Positions 42,655 to 54,600 of a stretch of 64,000 nucleotides of DNA are shown here, one piece after another; the first letter of the stretch is position 1, and every line of letters starts with the position of its first letter. Origin of the DNA: Kalaharituber pfeilii (Eukaryota; Ascomycota; Pezizomycetes; Pezizales; Pezizaceae). Position numbers and translations under genes: made by a program. The notes beneath the pieces were generated by a model. The model worked only from the letters and a program-made list of their open reading frames with translations. It did not search any database and was not told the DNA's origin. The DNA is taken from assembly GCA_015179045.1 (NCBI GenBank), contig WHUZ01000019.1:186001-250000 (forward strand), read 5' to 3'.

Positions 42655-43151
42655 ACTCGTTACCAGCGTAAAGTGATGCAACTTCCGAAGCTGTGCGCAA
42701 GGTCTGTGCAAAGGTTTGTGCAATGGTATGACAGCCAGAGGTGAATACGTAAAAAATATTGGAGAAAATAGTCAGCTAGAAGAATCACGTCGTGTTGATC
42801 TAGAAAATATCTAAAGGTATCAAGTTATTGAAATTGCTCCATCAGATGGTGAATGGCTTACGTTACACGGCAGGTACATAAGCATGTCTCTGGCACACGA
42901 GAACTAATGATTCCTAACTAAAGGCATCCACTCAGATATTAGTATCTTACGTAGAATATACTCTCCTACTCTGTTGATTATTACATTAAACATGAAGTAC
43001 AATATTCTGAAATCCGAATACAATAACATTGATAGCAACTCACCCCACCTTTTGTGAGCACTCACCCACACCTACCATACCCCTACACAGGCCTTTGCAC
43101 AGACCTTGTGCACAGCTTCGGAAGTTGCATCACTTTATGCTGGTAATGAGT
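42655..43151. mobile_element. MITE-like element with ~66-bp terminal inverted repeats
   Basis: 42655-42720 (ACTCGTTACCAGCGTAAAGT...) is matched in reverse complement by 43086-43151, with a few mismatches. The words GTGATGCAACTTCCGAAGCT and GGTCTGTGCAAAGG are identical in both arms. The 365-bp centre is AT-rich without coding potential. A clear target duplication could not be fixed. Size and structure fit a non-autonomous DNA transposon or foldback element. Confidence 0.7.
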
Positions 43152-44139
43152 CGCGATCGCTGAATCGCAGATGATTTTTTTGATACGCCCTTGCGCGCAA
43201 TTGCAGACAAGCTTGATACATGTTTTTACATCCTCTCTTACACATCTACCTACCACCATTCCCGTCCTACGACAGGTTGGTCAGATGTAACCTGGCCCAA
43301 GCATTGTGCGGAAACTTCAGAGCGACACATACTTTGTCTTTCTATGCGGATTATTCTACATCCTGCAGTGGTTTCCCTCGCTGGCCAAATTCCTGCGCAA
43401 CTATGCACGTCTGTTCTCGTACCCAGCCTGGAGAGACAGCCAATTACTAAATTAATACAGGTCACATATTCTGCAACCCTGCCTGCTACTTTACACCAAA
43501 CCCTAGAGAAGTATCCAACACCTCAATCAGCTGAACCTCATGCAGCCAACATGCATAAGCTACAGCAACCATTGGACATGGTGAGCAAAGTAGCAGGAAA
43601 CGGAAGTTAAATGGAATTGTCGCTAGGTAATTCGAAATTCCAGCTGTCCACGTGCCCAACGTCGTCTTAATCACCATTACCACCTGTTGCTGATCATTTC
43701 TTTAGTGGGGTCCCATTGCATTGCCAGGAAGCCAGTATCTTTTGCTGGTTTCAGCTGGCTTGCGACGCCCTTGGTCACTCCGTAGTGAGGCACCCCATGT
43801 CTAAAAGTATTGATTGATATCAGGAGTTCAAATGTGCGTGGTGCGTCGCGCTGTTCAAAGTGTCAGGAACCATCACCAGCTGCCGAATATCTTCAAAGGA
43901 TTTGCACCACAGTCGAAGCGCAGAACACATAATTTCCATTTCCCCGTACCTGCTCGTAACCTCACGACTTGGTGGCCCACCGGCGAGATTCTAAGCATTC
44001 GAATTCTTCTTAGCAAACCTACAAGCTTGTTGATGTCACGTGCGTTTCAATTGCCCCATCCCGAAGCAAGTGCAGGTCACAGGCGTTACCCAGCAGGGAA
44101 GAAAGACTACGGAGACCCCATGCATCTCTAAGCGGTGGC
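43152..44139. other. Intergenic, no gene recognised
   Basis: The longest open frame (about 140 codons at 43191) shows no family features and overlaps competing frames on the same strand. No RNA or mobile element is recognised. Confidence 0.35.
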
Positions 44140-45960
44140 TCTCGGAAGAAGAGGCTGACCGTTCCTGTAAGGATATGGGTGCGACACAATTGTTAGAAGA
44201 GCTCAACCAGCGGAGAAGAAGCTTGTCATGAAAGATGGTGTTAAGGAATGTATCGAACTGCTAATTGAGAAAGATCATGATTTTGGTATTGCTGCTGCTT
44301 TCTTCAGGTTAATTCAACAACGCAGGTTTCCTGCAGGACGGACAACTACCGCATTTTTTCAACGTCTCAGTTCCTCGCACTCTCAATTTTGAACGCACAC
44401 CTGGCGAAGGAATAATTGAGACAGATGACTCTGGCCATGAGAATATGCTTGACCCGTGTAATGTAAACCGGAGGAGGATATGGGACCTTTACAGCAACAG
44501 AGTGATTTTTTCAGATGGGTTCAGCTGATTTCCATCTCTAGCCGAGGATCGGGAAAGCAGAGCGAGGTTCAGACATATGCTAACCACTACCTACGCATCT
44601 GGAAAAATAATATGAGCCTTTCGTGGGATTTTGTCAACAGCCACCGGTGCCGGTTACCAACGTTTGAAGACATCCGAGAGCTGACTGCAGTAATAATTAC
44701 GACCGATCTTAGCTTCCTTATCCCGAACGGTGGGGGTAATCCTATATGGCAATCCAAGGTAGTTTTTTGGGCAATCTCTCATAGCTGGGTCGCTGAAGAT
44801 GAACGATAGGCGGTTCAATCTCCCGTCAACCAGTATGAGTGGGGTATTCCCCTTCTGAAGGGAGTAACCCATCGTTCATGTGGGGCAGAATATTGCTAGC
44901 TTGGCGTACTTTGTCTTCGCCAAATGGGCGCGAAGAACGATCTGGTCAGGAGGGAGCTCAAGATTGACGTTCCGACAATTGGAAATGTATACAAGCAAGC
45001 TGTCAAGGTTGTTTACTATTTCAATGGCCTTGGACAGCCATTGAAAACAACAGGCTTGGAAAACCCAAGCATTAGCTCAATCGCGCATGGACGTTGCAGG
45101 AAATTCGCGCCCCTCAGGACTCATATTCAATGCAGGAAGTAACGGGAGCAGTAAGTCAACAAATTTCACGGTGCCACTGTCTACAAATAGTGATCTTATA
45201 TATCAATGCTGATGGGTTTTCTCACAACAGCTACGCGACGCCATCCAGAAGAACTGTGAGCTCATGTTTTTATTCCCAAACATTTTTTTACCAAATACTA
45301 ATTGCCGCAACTTTCGGATTGGAAGGTATCGCAATTGCCGGAAGCCTAGTCCTACCTGTCTTACAGGAAATGGATCGACGGAGCTCTGTCAACCCACTTG
45401 ACAAGATAAGCGGGCTTGGTTATTTGCTGAATTTAAAACACATGCCAGCTTATTCAGCCGAAGAAAAACCTGAGGTTGCGTGGATGAACCTGGTACGCAA
45501 TCTCGAACATCGGCTTAAACTAGAGCTTCTATTTCAATTTCATATGCCGCCCCGGATTCACATTGGGTCATCTCTTGTCCCCGGGACCTTGATGAGGTGT
45601 CTCCATCTGGAATGGAGCATGTTACGAAGCCGAAAGTCACCCCAAACCGTACAGGTGTTCTTGTACGTGCTATAGGATATTTCGACAATGTCAAGCTCCG
45701 GAAGGGAACCGGGGAGGGTGAGGCGAAGATTCAAGTGAAGTACCTCGATCTCCTGCCCATACATTACAACATTGTGGTGCGCGATGGTCATCCCTGGTAC
45801 CTCGGATTATTGCATTATAATACAGTTCATACCGATAGCTACTGCCCACAGCCTACTCTGCCCTGCCGTTCGAGGCGTGTGCAACGATCACATTCCAGTC
45901 CGAAAAATCACTCCAATAAGTCTGCTAGGAGGGGGCTTCTGGCCATGGAACCATAATACA
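44140..45960 (+). pseudogene. HET-like (heterokaryon-incompatibility type) pseudogene
   Basis: Pieces of one protein family occur in order in shifting frames. They are NFERTPGEGIIETDDSGHEN + MLDPCNVNRRRIWDLYSNRV (about 44385-44510), VFWAISHSWVAEDER (44765-44806), VNQYEWGIPLLKG, GAEYC*LGVLCLRQMG (44885-44929), LKIDVPTIGNVYKQAVKVVY then YFNGLGQPL (to 45045), RAWTLQEIRAP (about 45082), an apparent intron (GTAAGT near 45149 to ACAACAG near 45231), RSSVNPLDKISGLGYLL (about 45380) and a C-terminal part to about 45950. These match a fungal HET-type family ('sHsWv', 'yeWp.P.p.g', 'aeyaWLDvLCLRQ', 'RAWTLQEi', 'NPvDKvaGLayll'). TAG stops at 44807 and 44897 (the second in place of the conserved Trp codon), TGA at 44526 and at least one frameshift show it is dead. 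Confidence 0.7.
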
Positions 45961-48900
45961 ATGAGGACGGTATTCCCTGGCTACAATAATTTTTGTTTTT
46001 CTTGAAGGAGGCACAATTTGAGTTCATATTCCCGAATCATGATTAAATACGGAGAGAAACAGGCATACAGTATTAGTGGTGGCATCTATACTTGATTTGC
46101 AGCGCGGCTGGCTCACCAAAACGTTTTGTTTTGCTTATATTCTATATCTTTCTATGTATGTAACTTCGGTACTCTTTATACCCCGAGGAGACGATAGCGC
46201 AAGTACTGGAAATGAGCGCGGCGACGCGGGCGCGGGCGCTGATCTAGAACGACGATGGCGGGGAATCCATGTGTGCAAGAGCGGACAGGGGAATAGTCAA
46301 ATTCGAAAGTATTCTCTTTTCCATTACGGCCATTATTGTTATTATTTTATTTCATGTTCTTTGGGGAGTTGGTATGAGACTATAATCTTAAGGGCATTCA
46401 AGTTGAAGTGTGCGAATTTTTTTTTCCTGTGCGGTGAAATGCGACTATGAGGCGTAAGTACTTTGAATCTTGCCCCGCCGCATGCATACGTAGTTTGGGT
46501 GAGCATTCCACGAAATTGTAGCGGTGACATGTTCGTCAACCACGTGGCGGCGACCGTGCATCAACTGCCATCCCGCGATCAACAACCACGTGCGCTCGTG
46601 CCACATTTTTAAGGTTCCTGTTACAAGTATCGCTCACACATGGCATCTTTGGTTCGCAGATCGCTCCTAATGGTGGTGGCCTTGTTAACTTAAGTGTGCC
46701 ATATGGGTAATAAGCTATGAAGATCTACAAGAAATGTACGTATCCATAGGTGTTGCTAAGGATACTAAAACGCAGACCGAGTCTATCACATTACCGTACA
46801 TTGCAACGGTACTCATCTGTAGAGCACATAGCCCTCAAGTTCACCCGCGGTCTGGGTACCCGCAAGGAGACCCCCCATATTGACGGCGACCAACCTCCTG
46901 ACCGCTCACTAAGTAGACTACATCACCCCCCCTCAAACACCAACACATCTTCCCACAGCAAAACTTCTAAACCTGAAAAAAAAAAAAAAAAGAAAAATGC
47001 CAATCTTTTCATATCTCCCTCGAAATCCGGTCTTGGTACCACCACTACTATGGCATGTATATATACAGTATATCGCTGAAGAAGGTATTCTTTGGAACAG
47101 TTTCGAATTTCAGGTACAACAAGTCCAAGATTTTGTTGAATAAATAAGAGATTTTTTTTTTGTAGTGCGCCTCTCGGATATTAAGTAAAATGAATAAAGC
47201 AACCAAAAAAAAAAAAAAAGGAAACACTCGAGCAGTCTCGAGCGAAAATCTGCCATGCGTGGAAAAATGAGTATTCCCGCTAATGTTCCCATCGCAAAAA
47301 AAACCCGCTGCCGACCTGATCTTTACCAGACTACTGATCTTTGTCCAATCACAATTTTTTTCTATACGGAAGTCCACGTTGCTGTACCAAGTAAATCGAC
47401 AGCTTCTGCTCCATACACACATAACCTCCCTACTCGGGGTCCTGAATTCCCCGTTCATCCTAGTCTGGTTGCAACCAGACTACGTTCATCCGAACTCGAC
47501 CATCCGGATCCGAACTAGTAATTCCAGTTTCACCAAGATCACTCCACCAGTACCAAGTACTTTCCACCTCCCGCCATATCATACCACGCCCACTTCCCCC
47601 ACCTACCTACCTCAAACCTACACAAGTTAACATACAGTATATGCTACACCGCCATCGTTTCACCAACGTTCCTTACAAATCGTTACATCCCCTCGCCGAC
47701 CTTTTTCTCGCGCCAAGACCCCGACACCCAACGGAGCCGGAGACTTCAACAGCTATTTCTTGTATCATAACTCAAGTGTTTTCGTACTACGCGATTCGCA
47801 TTTCGGGAAAACGTCCCCCGTACACACAAAAAAGGTTTTGGGCACCAGCGGGTAGCACATACGAGGTTATGCAGTGCGATCGGGATACTTGTGAGTGACG
47901 TATCCTTGGCATCTTTACCGGTATCTATCGTAATATGACGATGAGGATGATGTAACCCACCATGTTTTTATAATAGCCCGTACGATTGTAACCCATGGTA
48001 AGCAGCTATGTAGGTGCCATATATTTCCGGGGACTATATGCATCTGTCGAAAGGTATATTGGATCCAAGGTTACGCGGTGGCTCAATTGGCACACATAAG
48101 GCTATAGTTAGATGATCAGGTAAGTAATACGTTTTGTACGGTTTCGGCAAATAGGTACACCGTACGCTGTGTGGGTTTATGGGTGGGTTCGCGACTGCGG
48201 ATGTGGAGACAAATATAATGTACTATATGCGATGCAGAGATAGTATGATGATGATGAATCCGAGATACATTAGATGCGCTACTGGTACTGTTCTCGTACC
48301 GAGTCTACAGATACGCTGTAATCGCATTTTCCGAATTGACTACGTTAAAAAAAAAAAAAAAAAGAACATGTCTATCTACTGGTAGTCTCGCAAGTAAAGA
48401 AAATCTCACGTTCGGATTTATCAGTAACAATCGAGATCTTACAATTGCGCTCGGGCTGTGCAGCCGGAAGTTCCTAGCGCGCTAGGAAAGACTTACCGGT
48501 CCGTCGCAAATGTCAATATCTACCTCGTGCAGATAAGGAAGTTGAAGTGTGTACCCTGCAGTCGAAGTTGAGTAGTGCGGGTACTTACATATTCCTCCGT
48601 GTGCACGCGGGAGCTGCGCCAGAGGTGTGCAGGGGACAGGGACAAGGGTCCAGTGGAAAAGCTTAGCACCGCACAGGGCGTGTGTAACAATAATTAGCTG
48701 CCGTTTTAACAGCAGCGCTGATGAAACTGTTTGTGATTTTTGTGGAATGTCATTTTTGTGATCGATACCGGGATCTAGATCTGCGATGGTGCCTTCCGCT
48801 TGCTGGCGGCCGGGAAAGCGGATGCTAGATTTGTATGACCCTGGTTCCTTGGTAGTCAACCCCCCCCTGTAGCTACGAACTGGGGTGTAAAACAGCGCGT

Positions 48901-51289
48901 TTTAACACGACGCGGATCGACGGCGACTTGAGATGTTGCGCACATGTTTAGCTATCCTGGTCATCGACTCTGAACGCACATTATCGGTGTCCAATTAGTG
49001 CATGATAGCTGAAGAAACTAGTATGTAAAGCGCTAACATGCATATGCATGTAGTCCTTAGGCAGTGCGGTGAAACGGAATAATTAAGTGCTTTATTTCTC
49101 CTGTGTCGTTTGATGCCCAGGTTGACGACATGAATATTGTGCATTTCCTGTTTTGGCAATTGGTGTTCCTCGTGAGAATCGCTGCCGAGACTAATCATAA
49201 TTAATGCGAATCTCTTCCCGAGAGAGACGATTGCTTTTACTTACGAGTGATAGAAGCATCATGAGAAAATGTTACTTTTTTCAGGAATCTTCAATAAAAA
49301 CCAAAAATTCGTGCATACACAAGCCAAGATCGCCTACTTGGTCTCTGTCGACTCGTCTATGGGTTACCTGAAGTACCATTTGTTCCATCTTTACAATGCA
49401 TCGATGCTTTAAGGGCGTTTGCACAGAGTTGATGTATTAATTCTGGCCTGGCCGGGGCATGTCGTAATCTTCAAGTATTGCCCGTCTGAGATCTGGATCA
49501 ATTGGGCTGTACTCGGTTTGAGTTGACAATTACTTAGCATTGATTGCACTTAGTTTGAAGTAGACGGGCCGGGCCGGGCCGTCATACCAGTCATGGAATA
49601 TGAACAGGTAAATAGTAACCATGGCTCGGGAACGATATTAGAGACATGAATCTCGAACTGTGGGACGTCGAAAATGGAATCAAAGTGACCTTAAAGTTTC
49701 ATATTTCTATTAGGGGCTATTCTAAACTTCCCAGGCCCGCTGGCAGAAGGTTAGTGGCGGGCGGGATAAGAAACGAAACAGGGGCCATGGGTTGCTTCCG
49801 TCGACGAGATCTGAGTATCAGTTCCAGGAAAGCTGGCCGCATGGACATTACCAGGTCTGCCCACGAGAGAGGGGAGGTCTAACTGCAAGTAAGCTAGTGA
49901 GCGCTGATCTCTGTGCTTTTCACATGGCCATAAACGCCTATAGCTCACGATCTGAAGGGGCTCCTATGAAGCCAATTTCGATACTTGCTCCAGGATCCCC
50001 TTCACTGGTGGACAGGACATTACTTGAGGTCCGCAGGGGGACAAGGAGAGTACGTAAAGTCGGGTTGGCACAGTTAAAAGAGAGGAAGCATTTATGCCCG
50101 CAACGCGAGGAATTGGCGTTGGTGTGCAGAATCTAGGTGAGCTGCAGAGGACGACTACCCGTTTAGGGACTGTCCGAATTTGGGTAGGGAGGGGTGACTA
50201 AGCACGGTCTTGGCGGCATACCTACTCCACAAAGATCGTCATGAGCGAGGCGTTCCCAGTCACTTGAGCAGTCAGATATGCGCCAAGCGATACTGCCTGC
50301 ACTGGGCTACGGGCCTATGTGGAGATATGCCAAAAAAGCGTAGGAACGACGTTTTCACGGGGTGTCTTCCACGATTACCTCTCCTACCTCCTGTTTTTCT
50401 TTCCTTTCTCTCTCTCTCCTCCTCTCCAATCATTTACCTTTTTTTTTCCTCTTTTTTTCCAGCAGAACAACGCCTTCTCTGGCCTGCCTAGACCTCTTGA
50501 AAAATCCATCATTGCACGTTAACAAAAAAGACGTCCTACCAATTTAATAATTAGAAGCATCTCGAGACGCATAAGTGACCGCAGTACTGTAAACGTTTTT
50601 CTAGACCGTGTAACCGTGATTTCGTTTTGCATGATGAGCGATGAATTTATTATTAATAATATTATTGTTGATGTTATTATTGGTAAATGGGCATTTTTCC
50701 TGCAAGGTGGACGAATGCTGGAAGGCTCTTTTGAAAAAAACTCGTGTCACCTCGAAAATGAACCCGCCGTGTTTTTGTGCTCCATATTCTTTTTGCCGTG
50801 ACGTTTTTGCGTTTCCTCCGTTGCGCATCGGAGGGTGTTGAGGGCTGGGCCGTTGGCCGTATATGGTTAGCGCGGGGGTCTTGGCGCCCAGGGGACACTC
50901 CGCCATGTGTTGTTGACATCGTAATCAATAGAACTGCATGGGTTGGAAAGAATTGTGGAGAATATGGCTCCGCGATGGGACGCTGGTTCTTTTCGATGCA
51001 CTCGGTTGTTTTTTCGTGCGCACGCGTGCGGGTATGGACGCGCAATGGGGCCTCCGGGAGGCTTGCAGGGGGTGGGGGGGGAAGGGCATCAGATGCTGGC
51101 TGCAGCGTGGTGGGAAAAGTGCAATGGGAAAAACTGTCGACACCGCTGCGGAGTTCTGAACATAGCTTCGTAGGTGATAGGTATATATCCCCTTCTCCAC
51201 GCCCCCTCCAGACAGTCCTCCTGTTTACACATAGCACACACAGTTTTCTCTCTGCCCCACCCCTCTCTAGTTTCAACGTATAGCACACT
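45961..51289. other. Long gene-poor region upstream of the PKS-NRPS
   Basis: I find no supportable gene. A-tracts or T-tracts occur at about 46978, 47151, 47205 and 48347. GGGCCGGGCCGGGCC occurs near 49566. The longest frame is 203 codons on the minus strand at 50677-51288. It is R/P/T-rich, lacks family motifs and overlaps several open frames on the opposite strand, so I do not call it. This region could hold undetected small genes or regulatory sequence of the megasynthase. Confidence 0.4.
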
Positions 51290-51678
51290 GCGTTGGAGCT
51301 TGGAAAGGATATATATCTACCTCTACATATCCCGCGCCTCTGCGTAAAAAAAGCTCTTTACTCTGTTGGAAGCAACTCTGCTATACAAAAACTCTGCACA
51401 AAGTTTTTGTGGATAGCGTGGTCGCTTTGTATACTCTGAAACAGCAGCGAGCTGCAGCACACAGTTCCGTTGCCGGTTTTTGTTTGGAGTGTATATACTA
51501 GATAAGTATCAATATTGAACGCACCCCCCCCAATTTGTTCCTCATAGATCAATCTTCATCGAGCACACACAAGGAAAACCTTTCCTTTTTTTTTCTGGTC
51601 TTTGTTTTTGTTTGGTATTTTTTTGTTGTAGAGCTAGACTTGGTCGTCTTTTAGGTTCCCCCAATAGAAGAGTCCGCA
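51290..51678 (+). promoter_or_regulatory. Presumed promoter and 5' UTR of the PKS-NRPS gene
   Basis: TATA-like words lie at about 51308 (GGATATATATCTACC) and 51492 (GTATATACTAGATAAG). A pyrimidine-rich stretch (about 51578-51625) precedes the ATG, as is common at fungal transcription starts. The ATG context is CCGCAATGG. The choice between TATA words is not resolved. Confidence 0.45.
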
Positions 51679-54600
51679 ATGGCTCCGTTTCTCGAGAACG
51701 ATTTCGGGACCGCCCCCGCCAACAATGCGGCGCCAACAGTCGCTACCTCCCGCGATGACCCGGTTGCCATCGTCGGCATTGCGTGCCGAACGGCAGGCGC
51801 ATCGTCCCCGTCAAAGCTCTGGGATCTGATTTCCGCAAAGAGAGATGTGCAGCGCAAGATGCCCGGCGACCGGTTCAACGTGGATGCCTTCTTCCACCCG
51901 AAGGGCGCAAACAAGGGCACGACGAATGCAAAGTATGGTTACTTCCTCGATCAGGACATCGCAGAGTTCGATGCGGGCTTCTTCAATATCTCCGGGCGTG
52001 AAGCCGAGGCGATGGACCCCCAGCAGCGGCTGCTGCTTGAGGTGGTCTACGAGGCATTGGAGGATGGTGAGTTTTGCTGGACGGCTCAGACGGTGTGGAC
52101 GGGCGATGGGGGCTAATGAGAGTTTTATTTTTTTTTTAGCTGGTCTTTCGCTGGAGGAGATCGATGGTAGCTTGACGAGCGTATATTGCGGCTGCTTCAC
52201 CAATGACTACGACTCTATGACGACCAAAGATTTGGCTCACTATCCCATGTACACCGTCACTGGTAGCTTACCCTCCCCCGACGAATTGCTTGCTGGACGC
52301 AATCTAACCTCCGGAAATTAGGCACCGGTAATGCAATCCTCGCGAACCGTATCTCGTACTTCTACAATCTCCAGGGCACCTCATGCACCATCGACACCGC
52401 TTGCTCGTCCTCCCTCGTCTGCCTCCACCTCGGCGCCACCTCTCTTCTCACCGGCGAGGCGGACCTCTCCATTGTCGTCGGCTCCGCGCTCCACTTTGAC
52501 CCCAACATCTTCATCACCATGACCGACCTCGGCATGCTGTCCGTCGACGGCCGCTGCCGCACCTTCGACGCCTCCGGGAAGGGCTACGTCCGCGGCGAGG
52601 GCATCTGCGCTGCGGTGCTCAAGCGCCAGCGCGCGGCGGAGGACGCCGACATGCACATCCGCGCCATCGTCAGGGGCTCCGGCAGCAACCACGACGGCCG
52701 CAAGCAGGGCATCACGCTCCCGAACCCGGTCGCGCAGGAGGCGCTCATCCGCCGCGTGTACAAGGAGGCTGGCGCGGACTTCAAGGACACACAGTACTTC
52801 GAGGCCCACGGTACCGGCACCGCCGCCGGCGACCCGCGTGAGGCAAGTGCCATCGGAAACGTCTTCGCCCCCGGCAGGAAGGCCCCCCTCTGGGTCGGCA
52901 GCGTCAAGTCCAACATTGGGCATCTTGAGGGCGCGAGCGGCCTTGCGGGCGTCATCAAAGCAACATTGGCGCTTGAGCACTTGAAGATCCCGCCAAACAT
53001 GCACTTCGTCCAGGGAAACCCGAACATCGACTTCAAGGGTCTCAAGATCCAGGTCCCGACGGAGATGGTGGACTGGCCTGAGACTAGCGGTCCAAAGCGT
53101 GCTTCTATCAATTCTTTCGGCTATGGTGGTACAAACGGCCACGTCCTCCTGGAGCGCTACGAGCCGAAGAACAAGCTGGCGAACGGCACCGGCGTGAAGG
53201 AGATTGCCACTTCCCAAAATATCGCATCCCGCCCATACCTCCTCCCCCTGACCTCTCACTCCGAGAAGGCAGGAAAGCTCCAAGCAGCCAAATTCATCGA
53301 CTACATCAAGGCCAAACCAGACGTCAGCCTTCTTGATCTCTCACACTCTCTCAGCACCAAGCGTGCTATGCACAAGTACCGCTCCTTCGCCATCGGACAA
53401 ACCTCCGAGGAGGTTGTTACAGATCTCGCAGAGCCTCAACCAATCAGCGCATGGACTCCCAAGCTCGGAGATGAGAAGCTCCGTGTCGGATTCGTCTTCA
53501 CTGGGCAGGGTGGTCAGTGGTTTGCCATGGGTAGGGAGTTGATTGAAAAGAGCCCGCTCTTCAAGGCTACTCTCGAACGCTGCGATCGTGTTCTCAAGGC
53601 TCTTCCGGATGCCCCGGCGTGGTCCGTTATCGAAGAATTGATGCGCTCGAAGGAGGATACCAAGTTGATGCAAACTGCCTACTCTCAACCAATCTGCACT
53701 GCTCTCCAGCTCGCTCTCGTCGAGCAGCTCAAGTCGTGGGGAATTACTCCTAATGCTACTGTCGGTCACTCTTCCGGTGAGATGGCTGCTGCGTATGCGG
53801 CTGGCATCTTGTCGTTTGAGGATACAATCGTTACCGCATACTACCGTGGTCTATACATGTCCAACACCTCCGTCGCGAATGCCGATAATACAAAGAAGGG
53901 ATCCATGATGGCTGTCGGTCTTACTGAATCAGAATGCAAAGTCGAACTCAAGGAATATCAAGGCAGAATCTGCATTGGCGCAATCAACTCTCCGTCCTCC
54001 ATCACACTCTCCGGAGACGAGGACGCGATCTTGGAATTGAAGGAGAAGCTCACCGCTCGCAAAGTCTTTGCCAGGCAGCTCATCGTCGCCCAGGCTTTCC
54101 ACTCCCACCACATGTTCCCGCTTGCTCCCGGATACCAGCGCGCTCTTGAAGCCTACGGCGGCCTCACGCCCCAGAAGCCCTCCGCTAGAATGTTCTCCTC
54201 CGTCACTGCCCGTGTCGCCGACCCCGAGCGCATGGGCCCCGAGTACTGGGTCGCAAACATGGTTTCATCTGTCCGTTTCTCTGACGCTCTCACTGGTATC
54301 TTGCTGGACGATTTGGATGAGAAGAATGTCGATATCTTGGTTGAAGTTGGTCCCCACCCTGCTCTCAAGGGTCCTGCTAGGCAGGTTATGCAGTCCGTCA
54401 AGCTTGAGGTTCCATACATTGCTTCTTTGACCCGCGGTCTTCCAGACTACAAGGGTCTCTTGGCTTGCGCCGGTCAGCTCTTCCAGCTCGGCTACCCCGT
54501 CGACCTCACCGCCGTCAACGCCCTCGAGGCAATCACCGCCAGCGGAAAACTCCACCACGAGAAGGGCACCCGGATCAGGGATCTCCCGAGCTATGCCTGG

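Noticed and set aside
48060..48130. A tRNA-like stretch (GGTTACGCGGTGGCTCAATTGG)
   Set aside because: It lacks a convincing T-arm and acceptor complement. Only the start looks like a D-arm.
50677..51288. A 203-codon minus-strand frame divergent from the PKS-NRPS, a position where a cluster gene might be expected
   Set aside because: Composition is R/T/P-rich and irregular, there are no motifs, and several overlapping frames exist on the other strand. I could not support it as a gene.
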